This document shows positions 25,172 to 34,534 of a DNA stretch of 64,000 bases, piece by piece. The position numbers and the translations under genes were made by a program. Numbering within the stretch: position 1 is the stretch's first letter; every line of letters starts with the position of its first letter. The notes below the pieces were generated by a model that was not told where the DNA came from, ran no database searches, and was given only the letters and a program-made list of their open reading frames with translations. The DNA is from CAYMZZ01 sp046297935 (lineage in GTDB: Bacteria > Bacteroidota > Bacteroidia > Chitinophagales > Chitinophagaceae), in the NCBI GenBank assembly GCA_046297935.1, contig JBKBHA010000006.1, positions 62,001 to 126,000 of the forward strand, given 5' to 3'.

Positions 25172-26923
25172 CTAGTTTTCGGCACATGAGCGAAGAAAAT
25201 CGCGGATGCCAGTAACAATGTTGTTGGCAATCTGTTGCTGAAAGTCCTCTTTCAGAATAAGATCCTCTTCTGCCGGATTGCTGATGAATAACATTTCCAC
25301 CAGCGCGTTGGGGTACTCGGTAGGACTATTAAGCATAAAGTTGAAACCTCCTGTGTTGCCATAGTCATTAAGGCCGAGCTCAAGCATACGTTTGTAAATA
25401 TGATAGCTAAGTGCACGGAAACCCGGATACTTGTAAAAGGTGCCGGTGCCACTTACATTCACAGGATCGCCCGATGAATTGAGATGCAGGCTGATCAGCA
25501 GATCCGGTAAGCTATCGCGGTACATCAATATCCGCTCCTTGTTGTCCACAAACTTCTCAGTAGTACGGGTCATCAACACATGTGCGCCATGGTACTGCAA
25601 CTCGCGTTTCAATTTCATAGCTACCGCCAGTGCCAGCTCTTTTTCAATGCTGCCGGTTGGGCCGCCTGCGCCCGTGTTGCCACCGCCATGACCCGCATCT
25701 ATCGCAATCCGTAAATGTCGAAGGTCAAGCTGTGCGGGTTGTTGCTTTATTCTGATCACAAGCCGGTTGCCCTCGTAATAGATGGCATGCCCCCAATGTT
25801 GTTTGTGTTTCAGATCTATGAACACACGCAGCACTTCATCTTCAATTTGCTCATAACGCAGGTTGGCTATTTCTTTTACATTGTCAAGTTGTGTAATCCA
25901 GTTGCTGTTGCTGGTGGCGCCAAACAAGTCTACCACAATCTGTGACGGATTTAACCTTTGAAAAGACTGATAGGGCAGCCGCATGTCAAGGGCAATTTTT
26001 ACATAATCAAAAATCGAATCTCCATAAACCCTCCAGTTACCGGTCAGCGATCTGGCGTCGGGAAAGCCGCGTGGTATGTATTGTACCACATCTTCGGGTA
26101 TCCACGCCGTTCTGTACTTGCTGAGCTGAACCCGATACAGGTCATTTACTTTTCCTGTTACTTTCAACGTGATCAGGGAATCGATATAGCCGATTTTGGC
26201 TCCCCCCAGCCTGTCTTCACCAATACCGTATAAGAGATGTGCCAGGCGTCCACGTGTGATAACGCGATCGGGTGCCTGCGGATGCATGAGCGTATATTTA
26301 AACGAAGTGTAACGACTGGTGGTTGCGCCGCTACTATCCCGCAGCCTTACCAACAGTGGTTGTTCAATCAGGCTGTCTGTGGCTGAAAAAACATACTCAC
26401 CCTGATAAAAACCCGGCACAGGATTCTCGGCACTGGTAGCCATTTCATCGAGGCGAATACTATCGTTAACCCAGACTTCAGCACCCGGCAACGCTTTTAC
26501 TCGAAAAAAAACTTTATCGCCAGGCTGCACTATCATGTGACCGGCGGGTTGAACCGAGATTGATGCAATATTTAGTGTTCGCACTGTATCAGGTGGTGCC
26601 GGTGGGCTATAGCGAAAGCTTATTTTTTTGGAACTGTTTCCTGCTTTTGACCGAGCAAGTATCTGTACCACATTTTCACCTTCCTTCAATTCCAGTCCGT
26701 ATGCAAAGCCGCCGGAAGAGTACACTTTAACAGGGTCGCCATTGATGGTAATTTCGCATGACTTACAGGTGCTGCCGGAGATAAACTGGCGGTTGCTGCG
26801 CACAACAATACTTTCCCGGGTTGGCTGAACCAGTTTAATAAAAGGTCTGTCAGATTGAGCATATGCGCCAAATGCCGATAATGTCAGCAGTGTCAGGAAA
26901 ATGAATCGAAATGTTGTGTTCAT
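25172..26923 (-). CDS. Secreted N-acetylmuramoyl-L-alanine amidase (Amidase_3) with long N-terminal beta region
   Basis: 583 residues with signal peptide MNTTFRFIFLTLLTLSAFGAYA. About 370 residues of beta-rich, Ig/SH3-like and AMIN-like sequence (SKAGNSSKKISFRYSPP; VRLPYQSFQRLNP is in the AMIN-like part) precede the zinc amidase (about 395-580). Zinc ligands and the catalytic Glu are readable: DAGHGGGNTG (His), SIEKELAL (Glu), ISLHLNSSG (His) and VEMLFISNPAEE (Glu). The enzyme cuts the MurNAc-L-Ala bond in the periplasm during cell separation or recycling. Length is greater than that of AmiC-type enzymes because of the N-terminal part. It is a single gene. Confidence 0.92.
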   Translation of the reverse strand: MNTTFRFIFLTLLTLSAFGAYAQSDRPFIKLVQPTRESIVVRSNRQFISGSTCKSCEITINGDPVKVYSSGGFAYGLELKEGENVVQILARSKAGNSSKKISFRYSPPAPPDTVRTLNIASISVQPAGHMIVQPGDKVFFRVKALPGAEVWVNDSIRLDEMATSAENPVPGFYQGEYVFSATDSLIEQPLLVRLRDSSGATTSRYTSFKYTLMHPQAPDRVITRGRLAHLLYGIGEDRLGGAKIGYIDSLITLKVTGKVNDLYRVQLSKYRTAWIPEDVVQYIPRGFPDARSLTGNWRVYGDSIFDYVKIALDMRLPYQSFQRLNPSQIVVDLFGATSNSNWITQLDNVKEIANLRYEQIEDEVLRVFIDLKHKQHWGHAIYYEGNRLVIRIKQQPAQLDLRHLRIAIDAGHGGGNTGAGGPTGSIEKELALAVAMKLKRELQYHGAHVLMTRTTEKFVDNKERILMYRDSLPDLLISLHLNSSGDPVNVSGTGTFYKYPGFRALSYHIYKRMLELGLNDYGNTGGFNFMLNSPTEYPNALVEMLFISNPAEEDLILKEDFQQQIANNIVTGIRDFLRSCAEN

Positions 26924-26983
26924 GGGCTTAAGAAACGTAAAACTACAGAAATCGGTCTGCCTTGCACCGAATTTAAGACCGTT

Positions 26984-28429
26984 TTATAGCAGGGGGGATG
27001 CAAGTCGGGCCAGCTTTTCCATCACTACCCTGAAAAACCGGCGCCGGGCCCAGCGCTCCGGGTCAATCCGGTCTGCATTCTTCAGATCTTCGAAGAAGAG
27101 CTGCCGCATACGCTCGGCTGTTGGCGCGTCGTAAATCAATGCATTTACTTCAAAATTCAACTCGAAGCTCCGAAAATCCATATTGGCCGTTCCGACCACA
27201 GCAAGCATCCCATCCGCCACTAATGTTTTGGCATGAATGAAACCCTTCCGATATAAATATATCTCCACTCCAGCAGCCATTAGTTCATCGTAGTAAGAAC
27301 GGGCGGCCGCATTCACAAGTCGGCTGTCGGACTTACCTGGTACCAGCAATTTCACTTTTAGTCCACTAATCGCCGCAATGTTCAGTGCCTCCATCATGCT
27401 TTCGCCAGGGATAAAGTAAGGTGTAGTGATCAGAATTTCTTTTTCGGCCAGAAAAACCGCCTGTAGGAGCGAGTAAAGAATGCTGGGCTGATCTGAGTCG
27501 GGACCACTTGCTGCAATCTGCACCAGTGTGTCACTTTCCACCGGCTCCACAGGAGTGAACAACATTTCTTTGCCTGTAATGGATTGACCAGTGCAGAACT
27601 GCCAGTCGCTCAAAAAAAGGTATTGCAGGTAGTAAACGCCAGGGCCGTCGATTCGCAGGTGAGTGTCGCGCCAATAATGCCGCCCGTCGCCGCGGTTAAT
27701 ATACCGATCGCTGATATTGATGCCTCCGGTGAATGCGGTATGCCCATCAATCACAATGATCTTCCGGTGATTTCTATAATTAAGGCGGTTGGCTAATAAC
27801 CAAAACCTGACACGATGAAATGGTTGGGCTTCAATGCCGGCTTTCTTTAAGCGCGGAACCAGTTTACGTCTTGCGGCACGACTACCAAAATCATCAAAAA
27901 TGAATCGCACCGTTACACCTTCGGATGCTTTCTGAATTAACAGATCAGCTATCTGATTTCCAATCTCGTCATTTTCATAAATGTAATACTCAATATGAAT
28001 ATGATGTTTTGCGGCCCTGATCGCTTCCAGTACTTCCGGAAATTTTTCTTCTCCGTTTACCAGCACTTTCACCCTATTGTTGCGGGTGGGCTGACTCCGC
28101 AGGTCGCGCGACAACAGTGAAGCCAACTCCCTGTTCTTATGTAAAGCCGGCCGATCTACAGCTCCCGGCTTCAACGCAAATGGTGCAATGGTGGATCGCA
28201 ATTCTGTCAACAGCGCCTCATCAACCAGCCATTTACTGTTGTACAATTTGCGCTTTCGGTAGTTGATGCCAAATGAAAAATAGAAAATCATTCCCAAAAC
28301 CGGCAGGAAAATGGCCAGGAGCAGATAAGCCAGCGTCTTTGTTGAGCTGCGGGTGTCGTATACGATTCGCAAACAAACGATTATTAATACGACCAGATAA
28401 ACCAGTTCAATCAGTAACAGCCAGTTCAT
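26984..28429 (-). CDS. cls: Cardiolipin synthase
   Basis: 481 residues. Two N-terminal membrane helices (about 5-25 and 33-54) are followed by two phospholipase-D HKD units: NHRKIIVIDGHTAFTGG with its His-Lys-Asp (about 220-236), and IHAKTLVADGMLAVVGTANMD in the second half. The enzyme joins two phosphatidylglycerols to cardiolipin at the inner membrane. Length and the AELNFEVNALI-like end (FELNFEVNALIYD) are normal for bacterial Cls. It is downstream of no obvious operon partner; the small gene at 28539 is divergent. Confidence 0.94.
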   Translation of the reverse strand: MNWLLLIELVYLVVLIIVCLRIVYDTRSSTKTLAYLLLAIFLPVLGMIFYFSFGINYRKRKLYNSKWLVDEALLTELRSTIAPFALKPGAVDRPALHKNRELASLLSRDLRSQPTRNNRVKVLVNGEEKFPEVLEAIRAAKHHIHIEYYIYENDEIGNQIADLLIQKASEGVTVRFIFDDFGSRAARRKLVPRLKKAGIEAQPFHRVRFWLLANRLNYRNHRKIIVIDGHTAFTGGINISDRYINRGDGRHYWRDTHLRIDGPGVYYLQYLFLSDWQFCTGQSITGKEMLFTPVEPVESDTLVQIAASGPDSDQPSILYSLLQAVFLAEKEILITTPYFIPGESMMEALNIAAISGLKVKLLVPGKSDSRLVNAAARSYYDELMAAGVEIYLYRKGFIHAKTLVADGMLAVVGTANMDFRSFELNFEVNALIYDAPTAERMRQLFFEDLKNADRIDPERWARRRFFRVVMEKLARLASPLL

Positions 28430-28538
28430 AATTGGATTGAAGTTAGTTTAAAGCCTGAAAAAATCAACAATGTGAAAATTGAGCTAACTTCAACATCGCT
28501 CTTAACGCTTTGGCATCCGTATTGCAATGTGCATACCA

Positions 28539-28829
28539 ATGGCTGGTTTGGAATTTCATATTGTACTTCAGTTTAAGACTCCCGAAGGGTTTGAACCATT
28601 CGGCCGTTTTGAGGTCGGCAGGGACCATTCGCAGGCAGAATCAATTTTCAACAACCTGAAAGGAAATCATGAGTGCAGTTTTTCTGATGTACTGCAAATT
28701 GATCTGGTGGAGTCAGGCAATGGCTTGCCTAAACCGCTGAAGATGATGAGTTGTAGCTTGCAGGATATAGGAGAAAACTGCAGAATCATAACCAGAGAAT
28801 GCTTCAAGTACCGTAATCTTGAACCCTGA
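28539..28829 (+). CDS. Small conserved-looking protein of unknown function
   Basis: 96 residues if begun at the ATG at 28539 (MAGLEFHIVLQFKTPEGFEPFGRF); an ATG 12 bases upstream adds four residues. The composition is balanced and soluble, without signal peptide or membrane segment. Features include GRFEVGRDHSQAESIFNNLKG and LQIDLVESGNGLPKPLKMMSC. Coding character is supported by length and amino-acid use only. It lies between divergent cls and a convergent histidine kinase gene (6 bases between stops). Confidence 0.62.
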   Translation: MAGLEFHIVLQFKTPEGFEPFGRFEVGRDHSQAESIFNNLKGNHECSFSDVLQIDLVESGNGLPKPLKMMSCSLQDIGENCRIITRECFKYRNLEP

Positions 28830-28834
28830 GTCGG

Positions 28835-30115
28835 TTAGGTTTTACGGGCCATCGGAAACCTTGCTTTTAACATACATCCGGCCCCGGGCGAGGATTCAAA
28901 CTGTACATCGCCCTGGAAGAGTTCAAGACGTCCGCGGATATTACGCATACCGGTGCCTTCCCGCAACAAGGCGGGATCGAATCCTTTACCGTTGTCGTTT
29001 ACATTTACCTGTACGCAGCCGTCGGTGGAGGTCGCCAATATCCGAATCTCTGAAGCTTCCGCATATTTAGTACAGTTATTCAGTTGTTCCTGCACAATCC
29101 GGTATAGCATGAGTTTTTGTTCGCTACTGAGACCTCCGTCAAGCGAAGAATCTATTTGCACATGTATGTTCATTTTTTTAACCCTGGTAATGTAGGCAGC
29201 CAACAGCTTAATGGCGTCTTCCAGCTTTTCCTCGTCAAAACGCGGCGGTTTCAGATTGGCTGAAAGCGTCCTGATCTCATTGACCGCCAGGTCAAGCATC
29301 TCCCTTATCTTCTGTACAGAACCGTCCAGATCTTCAGGATGAGGCTTCAGTGTACCGGCATATAGTCGTGCTACCGACAACAACTGCGCGACATTGTCGT
29401 GCAATTCCTCCGCCCAGCGATTACGCTCTTTTTCCTCCGCTTGTATGATGGAACGGGAAAGTTCCATTTTTTGCCGAATCTGCTGCTGATGAAAATCGGC
29501 CTCCAACTGGCGGAACTCGGTGAGATCCTGAATGGCTCCAATAACCCCGTAGGCCACGCCCCAGTCATCTTTCAAAATATAAACACTGTGTAGCACATTT
29601 CTTACTTCGCCACCAATAGTCAATGCACGGTATTCCTCACGCCAATAGTTGATGCCCGAATTCAGGGCACGTTCAAACTGCTTTAGCACCCGCTGCAAAT
29701 CGTCGGGGTGGATATGGGTTTCCCAGAAAGTTCGTGCGTTATATACAGAGGCACCATTAGAAATACCAAGAATCTGTCGCATGGTCGCATTAAACCTGAT
29801 TCTGTCCTCACGAATGTTGTATTCATAAATTCCTTCCCGGGTTGCTGTAACCAACGCATCATTTTTTTTCTCCATCGCCTTGTACTCTTCCAAAGAATGG
29901 CTCATGCGCCCATACAGATTTTTGCTCAGGAAAAAGAGGAAAACTGTTGATACTACAACGTAAAAGATGCCCTTGTACTGCTCAATGCTCTGCATTCGGC
30001 TTGCATCTCCCGCGGCTAGCTGCTCAGCGATTCGACCACTGAATATGATCCATAACACTCCCAGAATCAGATAGGCAATACTGAGGCGAACAGCTACCGG
30101 AATTTTCGACAGCAT
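28835..30115 (-). CDS. PAS-domain membrane sensor histidine kinase (HisKA_3/NarX type)
   Basis: 426 residues. Two membrane segments (about 8-28 and 44-65), a PAS domain with PAC motif (about 85-205: DALVTATREGIYEYNIREDRI, NVLHSVYILKDDWGVAYGVIGAIQDLTEF), then the dimerisation/phosphoacceptor helix with His in RWAEELHDNVAQLLSVARLY, and the ATPase domain with EQLNNCTKYAEA (N box), DNGKGFDP (G1) and GTGMRNIRGRL (G2). The HisKA_3 class pairs with NarL-type response regulators; none is encoded here, so it is an orphan kinase. The signal sensed is unknown. Confidence 0.93.
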   Translation of the reverse strand: MLSKIPVAVRLSIAYLILGVLWIIFSGRIAEQLAAGDASRMQSIEQYKGIFYVVVSTVFLFFLSKNLYGRMSHSLEEYKAMEKKNDALVTATREGIYEYNIREDRIRFNATMRQILGISNGASVYNARTFWETHIHPDDLQRVLKQFERALNSGINYWREEYRALTIGGEVRNVLHSVYILKDDWGVAYGVIGAIQDLTEFRQLEADFHQQQIRQKMELSRSIIQAEEKERNRWAEELHDNVAQLLSVARLYAGTLKPHPEDLDGSVQKIREMLDLAVNEIRTLSANLKPPRFDEEKLEDAIKLLAAYITRVKKMNIHVQIDSSLDGGLSSEQKLMLYRIVQEQLNNCTKYAEASEIRILATSTDGCVQVNVNDNGKGFDPALLREGTGMRNIRGRLELFQGDVQFESSPGAGCMLKARFPMARKT

Positions 30116-30239
30116 TATGGATGTTTTGGTGGCAGTTGATAAAAGTCTGGTAATTTAATCATTCGCCAAAACAACAACAAGAAATTCTGGGTCAGCTAAT
30201 GAAATGTACAACAACCGGCGACCAGGTAATCAGGCTTGG

Positions 30240-31073
30240 TTAAACAAATTCGACGGAAGTCATGTTCAGAGAACCACCCAATAAATGATCGTTGAAAAAT
30301 CTGGGCTGCTCCTTTTCTCCCTGCAAACCGAGTACATACAAGAGCGGATAGTAATGATCAGGCGTTGGGATCGCCAGTTTAGCTGCCGGCCCAAATTTTT
30401 CATATTCGATCAGTGCGCGGTGATCACGGCTTTCAATCTTGTTTCGAAGTAATGAATGCATTTCCAGCGCCCAGTCGAAACCAAAACCCGGCAGTTCCAG
30501 TTTATCCCAGGCCAGCATACGGAGGTTGTGGATCATGTTGCCGCTTCCCAGGATCATTACGCCCTTTTTTCTTAAGCTCGAGAGCTGGGCTGCCAGCGCA
30601 TAGTGGTAGCCCGCTGGCTTTGTAAAGTCAATACTCATTTGAAATACGGGAATGGAAGCATCGGGATACATTCTCCTGAGGACGGTCCAGGCGCCGTGAT
30701 CCAGACCCCAGTCATGATCAAGCTGTACATCTGTTCCCTGCAACAACAGTCGGGTTTCCTGCGCCAGCTCGGGGGCGCCAGGCGCAGGATACTGCACCGC
30801 AAACAACTCTTCCGGAAAGCCTCCAAAATCATGAATCGTTGCCGGACGATCCATAGCCGTTAAACGAGTGCCTCTTGTGAGCCAATGAGCAGATATGACC
30901 AATATGGCTGCCGGCCTGTCCATTCGGGCCGCCTGGTCTTCCCACTCCCGACTAAAAATATTATCCTCAATGCCGTTCATGGGAGAACCATGCCCAACGA
31001 ACAATAAAGGAGCCCTCTGTTCGCGGGTGCTTAATTCGCCTGAAAATTTATTTAATTCCGATAACCGACTCAT
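30240..31073 (-). CDS. ygiD: 4,5-DOPA-extradiol-dioxygenase family (YgiD)
   Basis: 277 residues from the ATG at 31073, which gives the start MSRLSELNKFSGEL; the upstream ATG at 31121 would add 16 residues without family character. Members use a non-heme metal to cleave catechol-like diols; the E. coli protein acts on L-DOPA. Landmarks: PLLFVGHGSPMNGI with the metal His, ISAHWLTRGTRLTA, DHGAWTVLRRMYPDA, and MILGSGNMIHNL with its conserved His. Length is typical (about 260-290). No pathway neighbour is present, so the physiological substrate is unknown. Confidence 0.9.
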   Translation of the reverse strand: MSRLSELNKFSGELSTREQRAPLLFVGHGSPMNGIEDNIFSREWEDQAARMDRPAAILVISAHWLTRGTRLTAMDRPATIHDFGGFPEELFAVQYPAPGAPELAQETRLLLQGTDVQLDHDWGLDHGAWTVLRRMYPDASIPVFQMSIDFTKPAGYHYALAAQLSSLRKKGVMILGSGNMIHNLRMLAWDKLELPGFGFDWALEMHSLLRNKIESRDHRALIEYEKFGPAAKLAIPTPDHYYPLLYVLGLQGEKEQPRFFNDHLLGGSLNMTSVEFV

Positions 31074-31289
31074 AATGGTAAACACTGAATGAGAGGGCCG
31101 CAATGGACAACCCTTCAGCATTTAAAACTACCATAAATACTTCAATTTCGGTGTTTAAACATTGTTATTTGGTTTTTCATTCGCAAAAACTGCAACCTGC
31201 CACCGTAAACTTCCCTAAAAAATCGAGTATTTCTGATCTGGTCTGGTGTTGGGAATTTGATTTTTTTTGTACTGTCAACTTCGAATAGC

Positions 31290-31478
31290 ATGATGCAACT
31301 CATGATGTATATTGGCAACGACCTGATAGAAGCGGTACCCATTAATCAGGAGCAGGTACCGAAACCAGGCTATCTGGGAAGCTTCAAGAGGAGTCTGAAG
31401 CAGAAATATCGTGAATTAATTCTTCAGTATCCCGATCCGCCTGAATTTTTGGTCGTTCTGCCTCAGCAATCGCAATAA
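31290..31478 (+). CDS. Short hypothetical protein
   Basis: 62 residues starting MMQLMMYIGNDLIEAVPINQ, followed by a basic-hydrophobic stretch (GSFKRSLKQKYRELILQYPDPPE). An in-frame TTG-type start upstream would add 11 residues of low quality. I do not recognise it. The amino-acid composition and the Pro-rich PDPPEFLVVLP end look like a real small protein, but support is weak. A hairpin (31497-31514) follows. Confidence 0.5.
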   Translation: MMQLMMYIGNDLIEAVPINQEQVPKPGYLGSFKRSLKQKYRELILQYPDPPEFLVVLPQQSQ

Positions 31479-31496
31479 ACATTCCCCGAATGCAAA

Positions 31497-31514
31497 GGGC
31501 AGCCGAAGCTGCCC
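31497..31514. terminator. Hairpin between the short gene and htpG
   Basis: GGGCAGC (31497-31503) pairs with GCTGCCC (31508-31514) around a CGAA loop. It lies between the stops of convergent genes, where a bidirectional terminator is expected. The T-runs are weak (CTTTTT on the plus side, 11 bases later). Confidence 0.55.
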
Positions 31515-31548
31515 ATTTAATAATCTTTTTCCCTGACTGCCCGGCGTA

Positions 31549-33432
31549 CTATAGTCTTCCTACGGTACGTTCAACAAAGGCGGTCAAATCAGCGCCCTTG
31601 AGCATGCCCTGCTGCAAACGGGCCAGATCAAATGCCTGCCTTGCGAGGTCTTTCTGATCGCTTTCCGAAGCAGTTAATATTCTGCTGATCAACGGATGAT
31701 TGGCATTTACCGTTACCTTGTAGCTGTCGGGCATATTTCCATAAAAGCTCATTCCACCTCCCAGTTTCGACATTTCCTTCATCCTCCGCATCCATTCTTC
31801 CATGGTTATGGTAACGGGGGAAGCATCGGCCGATAATGCTGATACATTGACCTGCATGGCCGGGTTATTAATGGCCGATTCAAAAGCGGTGCGTACCTGC
31901 TGTACCTGTTCTTCAGACAGCGCATGACTGGCAGCGTCTTCCTTTTCGATCAGTTTGTCGATCGTGTCGGCATCAACCCGCTTCAGCTGCGTTTTTTCCA
32001 GCTTACGTTCGAGGTGTGAAATAAAATGCGGATCAATAGGTGAATCCATCAACAACACATCATAACCGCTACGCTGGGCCGCCTGTATATAGGCATCCTG
32101 ATGCTCGGCATCATAGCTGTACAGATACACCAGCTGCCCAGCTTTGTCTGTTTGCTTTTCCTTTACCTTGTCTGCGTATTCCGACAGCGTGAACAATTCT
32201 CGGGCTGTGTTAGAAAGCAGCAAAAACTCACGTGCCTTTTCGTCGAACTTATCGTCTGATATGCTTCCATACTTGACAAATATGCCAATATCCGGCCATT
32301 TCTGCTCGTAGCTCTTACGGTCTTTGCTAAACAACTCCAACAGCTTGTCAGCTACTTTTCTGGAAATATAACTGTTGATTTTTTTCACGTTGCTGTCGGC
32401 TTGAAGAAAAGACCGGCTCACGTTAAGCGGAATATCTGGCGAATCGATCACGCCATGCAACAATAGCAGGAATTCGGGGACGATATCTTTCACTTCATCG
32501 GTGATAAAAACCTGACGGCTGTACAACTGAATCTTGTTCCGTTGCATTTCAAAATCGTTCTTCAACCGGGGAAAATAAAGAACGCCGGTGAGATTAAACG
32601 GATAGTCAACGTTCAGGTGGATCCAGAAAAGAGGGTCTTCTGCCATTGGGTAAAGCTCCCGGTAAAAGTTGAGGTAGTCTTCATCTTTCAACTCCGAGGG
32701 CGCTTTGGTCCAGATTGGTTCTGTGCTGTTGATGATATTGTCAACTTCCACCTGTTTGTAACGAGGCTTTCCTTCTTCGTCTTCTCCATCTTCTACCGAG
32801 GTATTGCGGGTGCCAAACTGTATGGGAACAGGTAAAAACCGGGCGTATTTCTTAAGGATCGCTTCAATTCGGTGTTGCTCCAGAAACTCGGCCGATTCAT
32901 TGTTGATGTGAAGAATTACATCCGTACCCCGCTCAGTGCGGCTACCTGCGCTTATTTCAAACTGAGTACTACCGTCGCAGGTCCAGTGAGCAGCTTCCGC
33001 CCCATCCTGATACGACTTTGTCTGAATTTCCACCAGGTCGGCCACCATGAAAGCCGAGTAAAAACCCAGACCAAACCGTCCGATGATCTCGTTTGCATCT
33101 TTTGCTTCGCGGAACTTTTCCATGAATTCGGTAGCGCCGGAAAAAGCCACCTGGTTGATGTACTTGCGAATTTCGTCGGCGGTCATGCCGATACCATTGT
33201 CGGAAATGGTAAGTGTTTTTGCCTCTTTGTCTACCGCCACTGTCACTTTCAGTTCGCCCAGCTCCTGAGCATAATGTCCTAAACTGGCCAGGCGTCGAAG
33301 TTTCTGGCTGGCATCAACGGCATTACTTACCAGTTCTCGAAGGAATATTTCGTTGTCTGAATAAAGGAATTTCTTTATGATGGGGAATATGTTCTCCGTG
33401 TTAATGGAGATACTGCCTTTTTCGGTAACCAT
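31549..33432 (-). CDS. htpG: Molecular chaperone HtpG (Hsp90)
   Basis: 627 residues, the full bacterial Hsp90 length. The N-terminal ATPase domain is marked by RELVSNAVDASQKL (catalytic Glu and Asn), LTISDNGIGM, and RFGLGFYSAFMV. The middle and C-terminal dimerisation parts (about 230-627) follow. The ATP-driven client-folding clamp works in the cytosol. The leader holds no CIRCE-type repeat in the 110 bases upstream that I can see. It is a single gene, convergent with the small gene at 31290. Confidence 0.97.
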   Translation of the reverse strand: MVTEKGSISINTENIFPIIKKFLYSDNEIFLRELVSNAVDASQKLRRLASLGHYAQELGELKVTVAVDKEAKTLTISDNGIGMTADEIRKYINQVAFSGATEFMEKFREAKDANEIIGRFGLGFYSAFMVADLVEIQTKSYQDGAEAAHWTCDGSTQFEISAGSRTERGTDVILHINNESAEFLEQHRIEAILKKYARFLPVPIQFGTRNTSVEDGEDEEGKPRYKQVEVDNIINSTEPIWTKAPSELKDEDYLNFYRELYPMAEDPLFWIHLNVDYPFNLTGVLYFPRLKNDFEMQRNKIQLYSRQVFITDEVKDIVPEFLLLLHGVIDSPDIPLNVSRSFLQADSNVKKINSYISRKVADKLLELFSKDRKSYEQKWPDIGIFVKYGSISDDKFDEKAREFLLLSNTARELFTLSEYADKVKEKQTDKAGQLVYLYSYDAEHQDAYIQAAQRSGYDVLLMDSPIDPHFISHLERKLEKTQLKRVDADTIDKLIEKEDAASHALSEEQVQQVRTAFESAINNPAMQVNVSALSADASPVTITMEEWMRRMKEMSKLGGGMSFYGNMPDSYKVTVNANHPLISRILTASESDQKDLARQAFDLARLQQGMLKGADLTAFVERTVGRL

Positions 33433-33542
33433 AGACGTTTTGTTTCGGTGAAAAATCGTCCATGTCTATCAAGCAGTGTTCCAAAGGTCTTCCCTTTGTC
33501 AGATTGACAGCGAATCATAAGGTCTTAGCATTCCGAATGCTG

Positions 33543-33851
33543 TCAGGATAGCGACATCGACCACAGAATGGCATTATCACCGGAAGGAAGCTGTTGGCAG
33601 GCGAAAAAATAGCTCCCGGCGCAGGGAATATGACGGGCACGGTTTGGTTCGGCTACATGAATTTTCCCTTTCACCCAGGCTTCGATTGACGACATACGTA
33701 AGCTGTATTCCGGCCAGTCGCTATTCTGGTCGATAGCGGCAAAACTCCGGTAAGCCAGCTTTTCGACCAGGTTGCGGGTATGCTCAAACTGTTCAAGCGT
33801 TACGGTAATGTCGAGACCTGGCTGTCTTTGAAAGGATGATCTTTTTTTCAT
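33543..33851 (-). CDS. Hypothetical protein of about 102 residues
   Basis: Start at the ATG at 33851 (MKKRSSFQRQPGLDITV) rather than further upstream, because the added residues there are Cys/Tyr-rich and look untranslated. It is a soluble, mildly basic protein: TVTLEQFEHTRNLVEKLAYRSFAAIDQN, then a region with SYFFACQQLPSGDNAILW. No family is recognised. A perfect 7-bp inverted repeat (AGCATTC, C, GAATGCT; 33527-33541) touches its 3' end and may help terminate it. Confidence 0.55.
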   Translation of the reverse strand: MKKRSSFQRQPGLDITVTLEQFEHTRNLVEKLAYRSFAAIDQNSDWPEYSLRMSSIEAWVKGKIHVAEPNRARHIPCAGSYFFACQQLPSGDNAILWSMSLS

Positions 33852-34031
33852 GGTGGCGGTTGCTGTTTTATATTTTAGATGGCAACAACTCCCGCTAAAG
33901 TAGCGCAGGTAATGGCACCATAACAATCGTAGAAGCGCGAAATTGCCTGTCCCATTTTGCCGTGCCGGCTTGTAGTATTCCTACTACTTCCCATAGGGAA
34001 AAGGTGGAAAAAGAAAAACCCTGCAAATTTC

Positions 34032-34058
34032 TTTGGGTAAAGAAATAATCTATATTTG
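34032..34058 (+). promoter_or_regulatory. Promoter of the H1-SWIB gene
   Basis: TATATTTG (34051-34058) is an exact -7 box, with TTTG at 34032-34035 as a possible -33 element 15 bases away, slightly shorter than normal. The leader to the ATG is about 40 bases. Confidence 0.6.
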
Positions 34059-34105
34059 AGATGGGTATTTCCCAATAACCCGTTAACATTCTAAACTAAA
34101 AACAA

Positions 34106-34489
34106 ATGGCAACAAAAACCGCAAAGAAAAAAGCCGCTCCTAAGAAAGCTGCGAAGAAAGCTGCTCCTAAAAAAGCTGCTCCCAAGAAGGCTGCAAAGAA
34201 AGCCGCTCCTAAAAAAGCTGCTAAGAAAAAATCTGCACGCAAACCCTCAGCTGCTTTCATGAAAGCGCTCAATCCAAGCCCTGCACTGGCTGCAGTAATT
34301 GGTCCGAAAGCACTGCCCCGCACTGAAGTAGTGAAAAAAATCTGGGGATATATCAAAGCAAACAAGCTTCAGGACAAAGCCAATAAGCGTATGATCAATG
34401 CTGATGCTAAGCTGAAACCCGTTTTCGGTGGCAAAGCACAGGTATCTATGTTTGACATGGCTAAACACCTTGCCAAAAACCTGAGTTAA
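34106..34489 (+). CDS. Histone H1-like/SWIB domain fusion protein
   Basis: 127 residues in two parts. Residues 1-50 are Lys/Ala/Pro repeats (KKAAPKKAAKKAAPKKA), like eukaryotic histone H1 tails and bacterial HctA-type proteins. Residues about 52-127 are a SWIB/MDM2 domain: LAAVIGPKALPRTEVVKKIWGYIKANKLQD, then RMINADAKLKPVFGGKAQVSMFDMAKHLAKNLS. The basic tail would bind DNA non-specifically and the SWIB domain probably contacts protein, suggesting a nucleoid or chromatin-like role. That is inference from sequence; related proteins are known in Bacteroidota and Chlamydiae. A good promoter and a terminator bracket it, so it is a single gene and probably well expressed. Confidence 0.92.
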   Translation: MATKTAKKKAAPKKAAKKAAPKKAAPKKAAKKAAPKKAAKKKSARKPSAAFMKALNPSPALAAVIGPKALPRTEVVKKIWGYIKANKLQDKANKRMINADAKLKPVFGGKAQVSMFDMAKHLAKNLS

Positions 34490-34510
34490 GATTCAGGTAC
34501 TAAGAGATCA

Positions 34511-34534
34511 GGGCGCTTAATAGCGCCCTTTTTT
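34511..34534 (+). terminator. Rho-independent terminator after the H1-SWIB gene
   Basis: GGGCGC (34511-34516) pairs with GCGCCC (34523-34528), extended by one T-A pair, followed by six T. Confidence 0.88.

Noticed and set aside
33433..33542. CIRCE heat-shock element near htpG
   Set aside because: The 7-bp inverted repeat AGCATTC-C-GAATGCT does not match the TTAGCACTC-N9-GAGTGCTAA form and lies on the coding-downstream side of a different gene.
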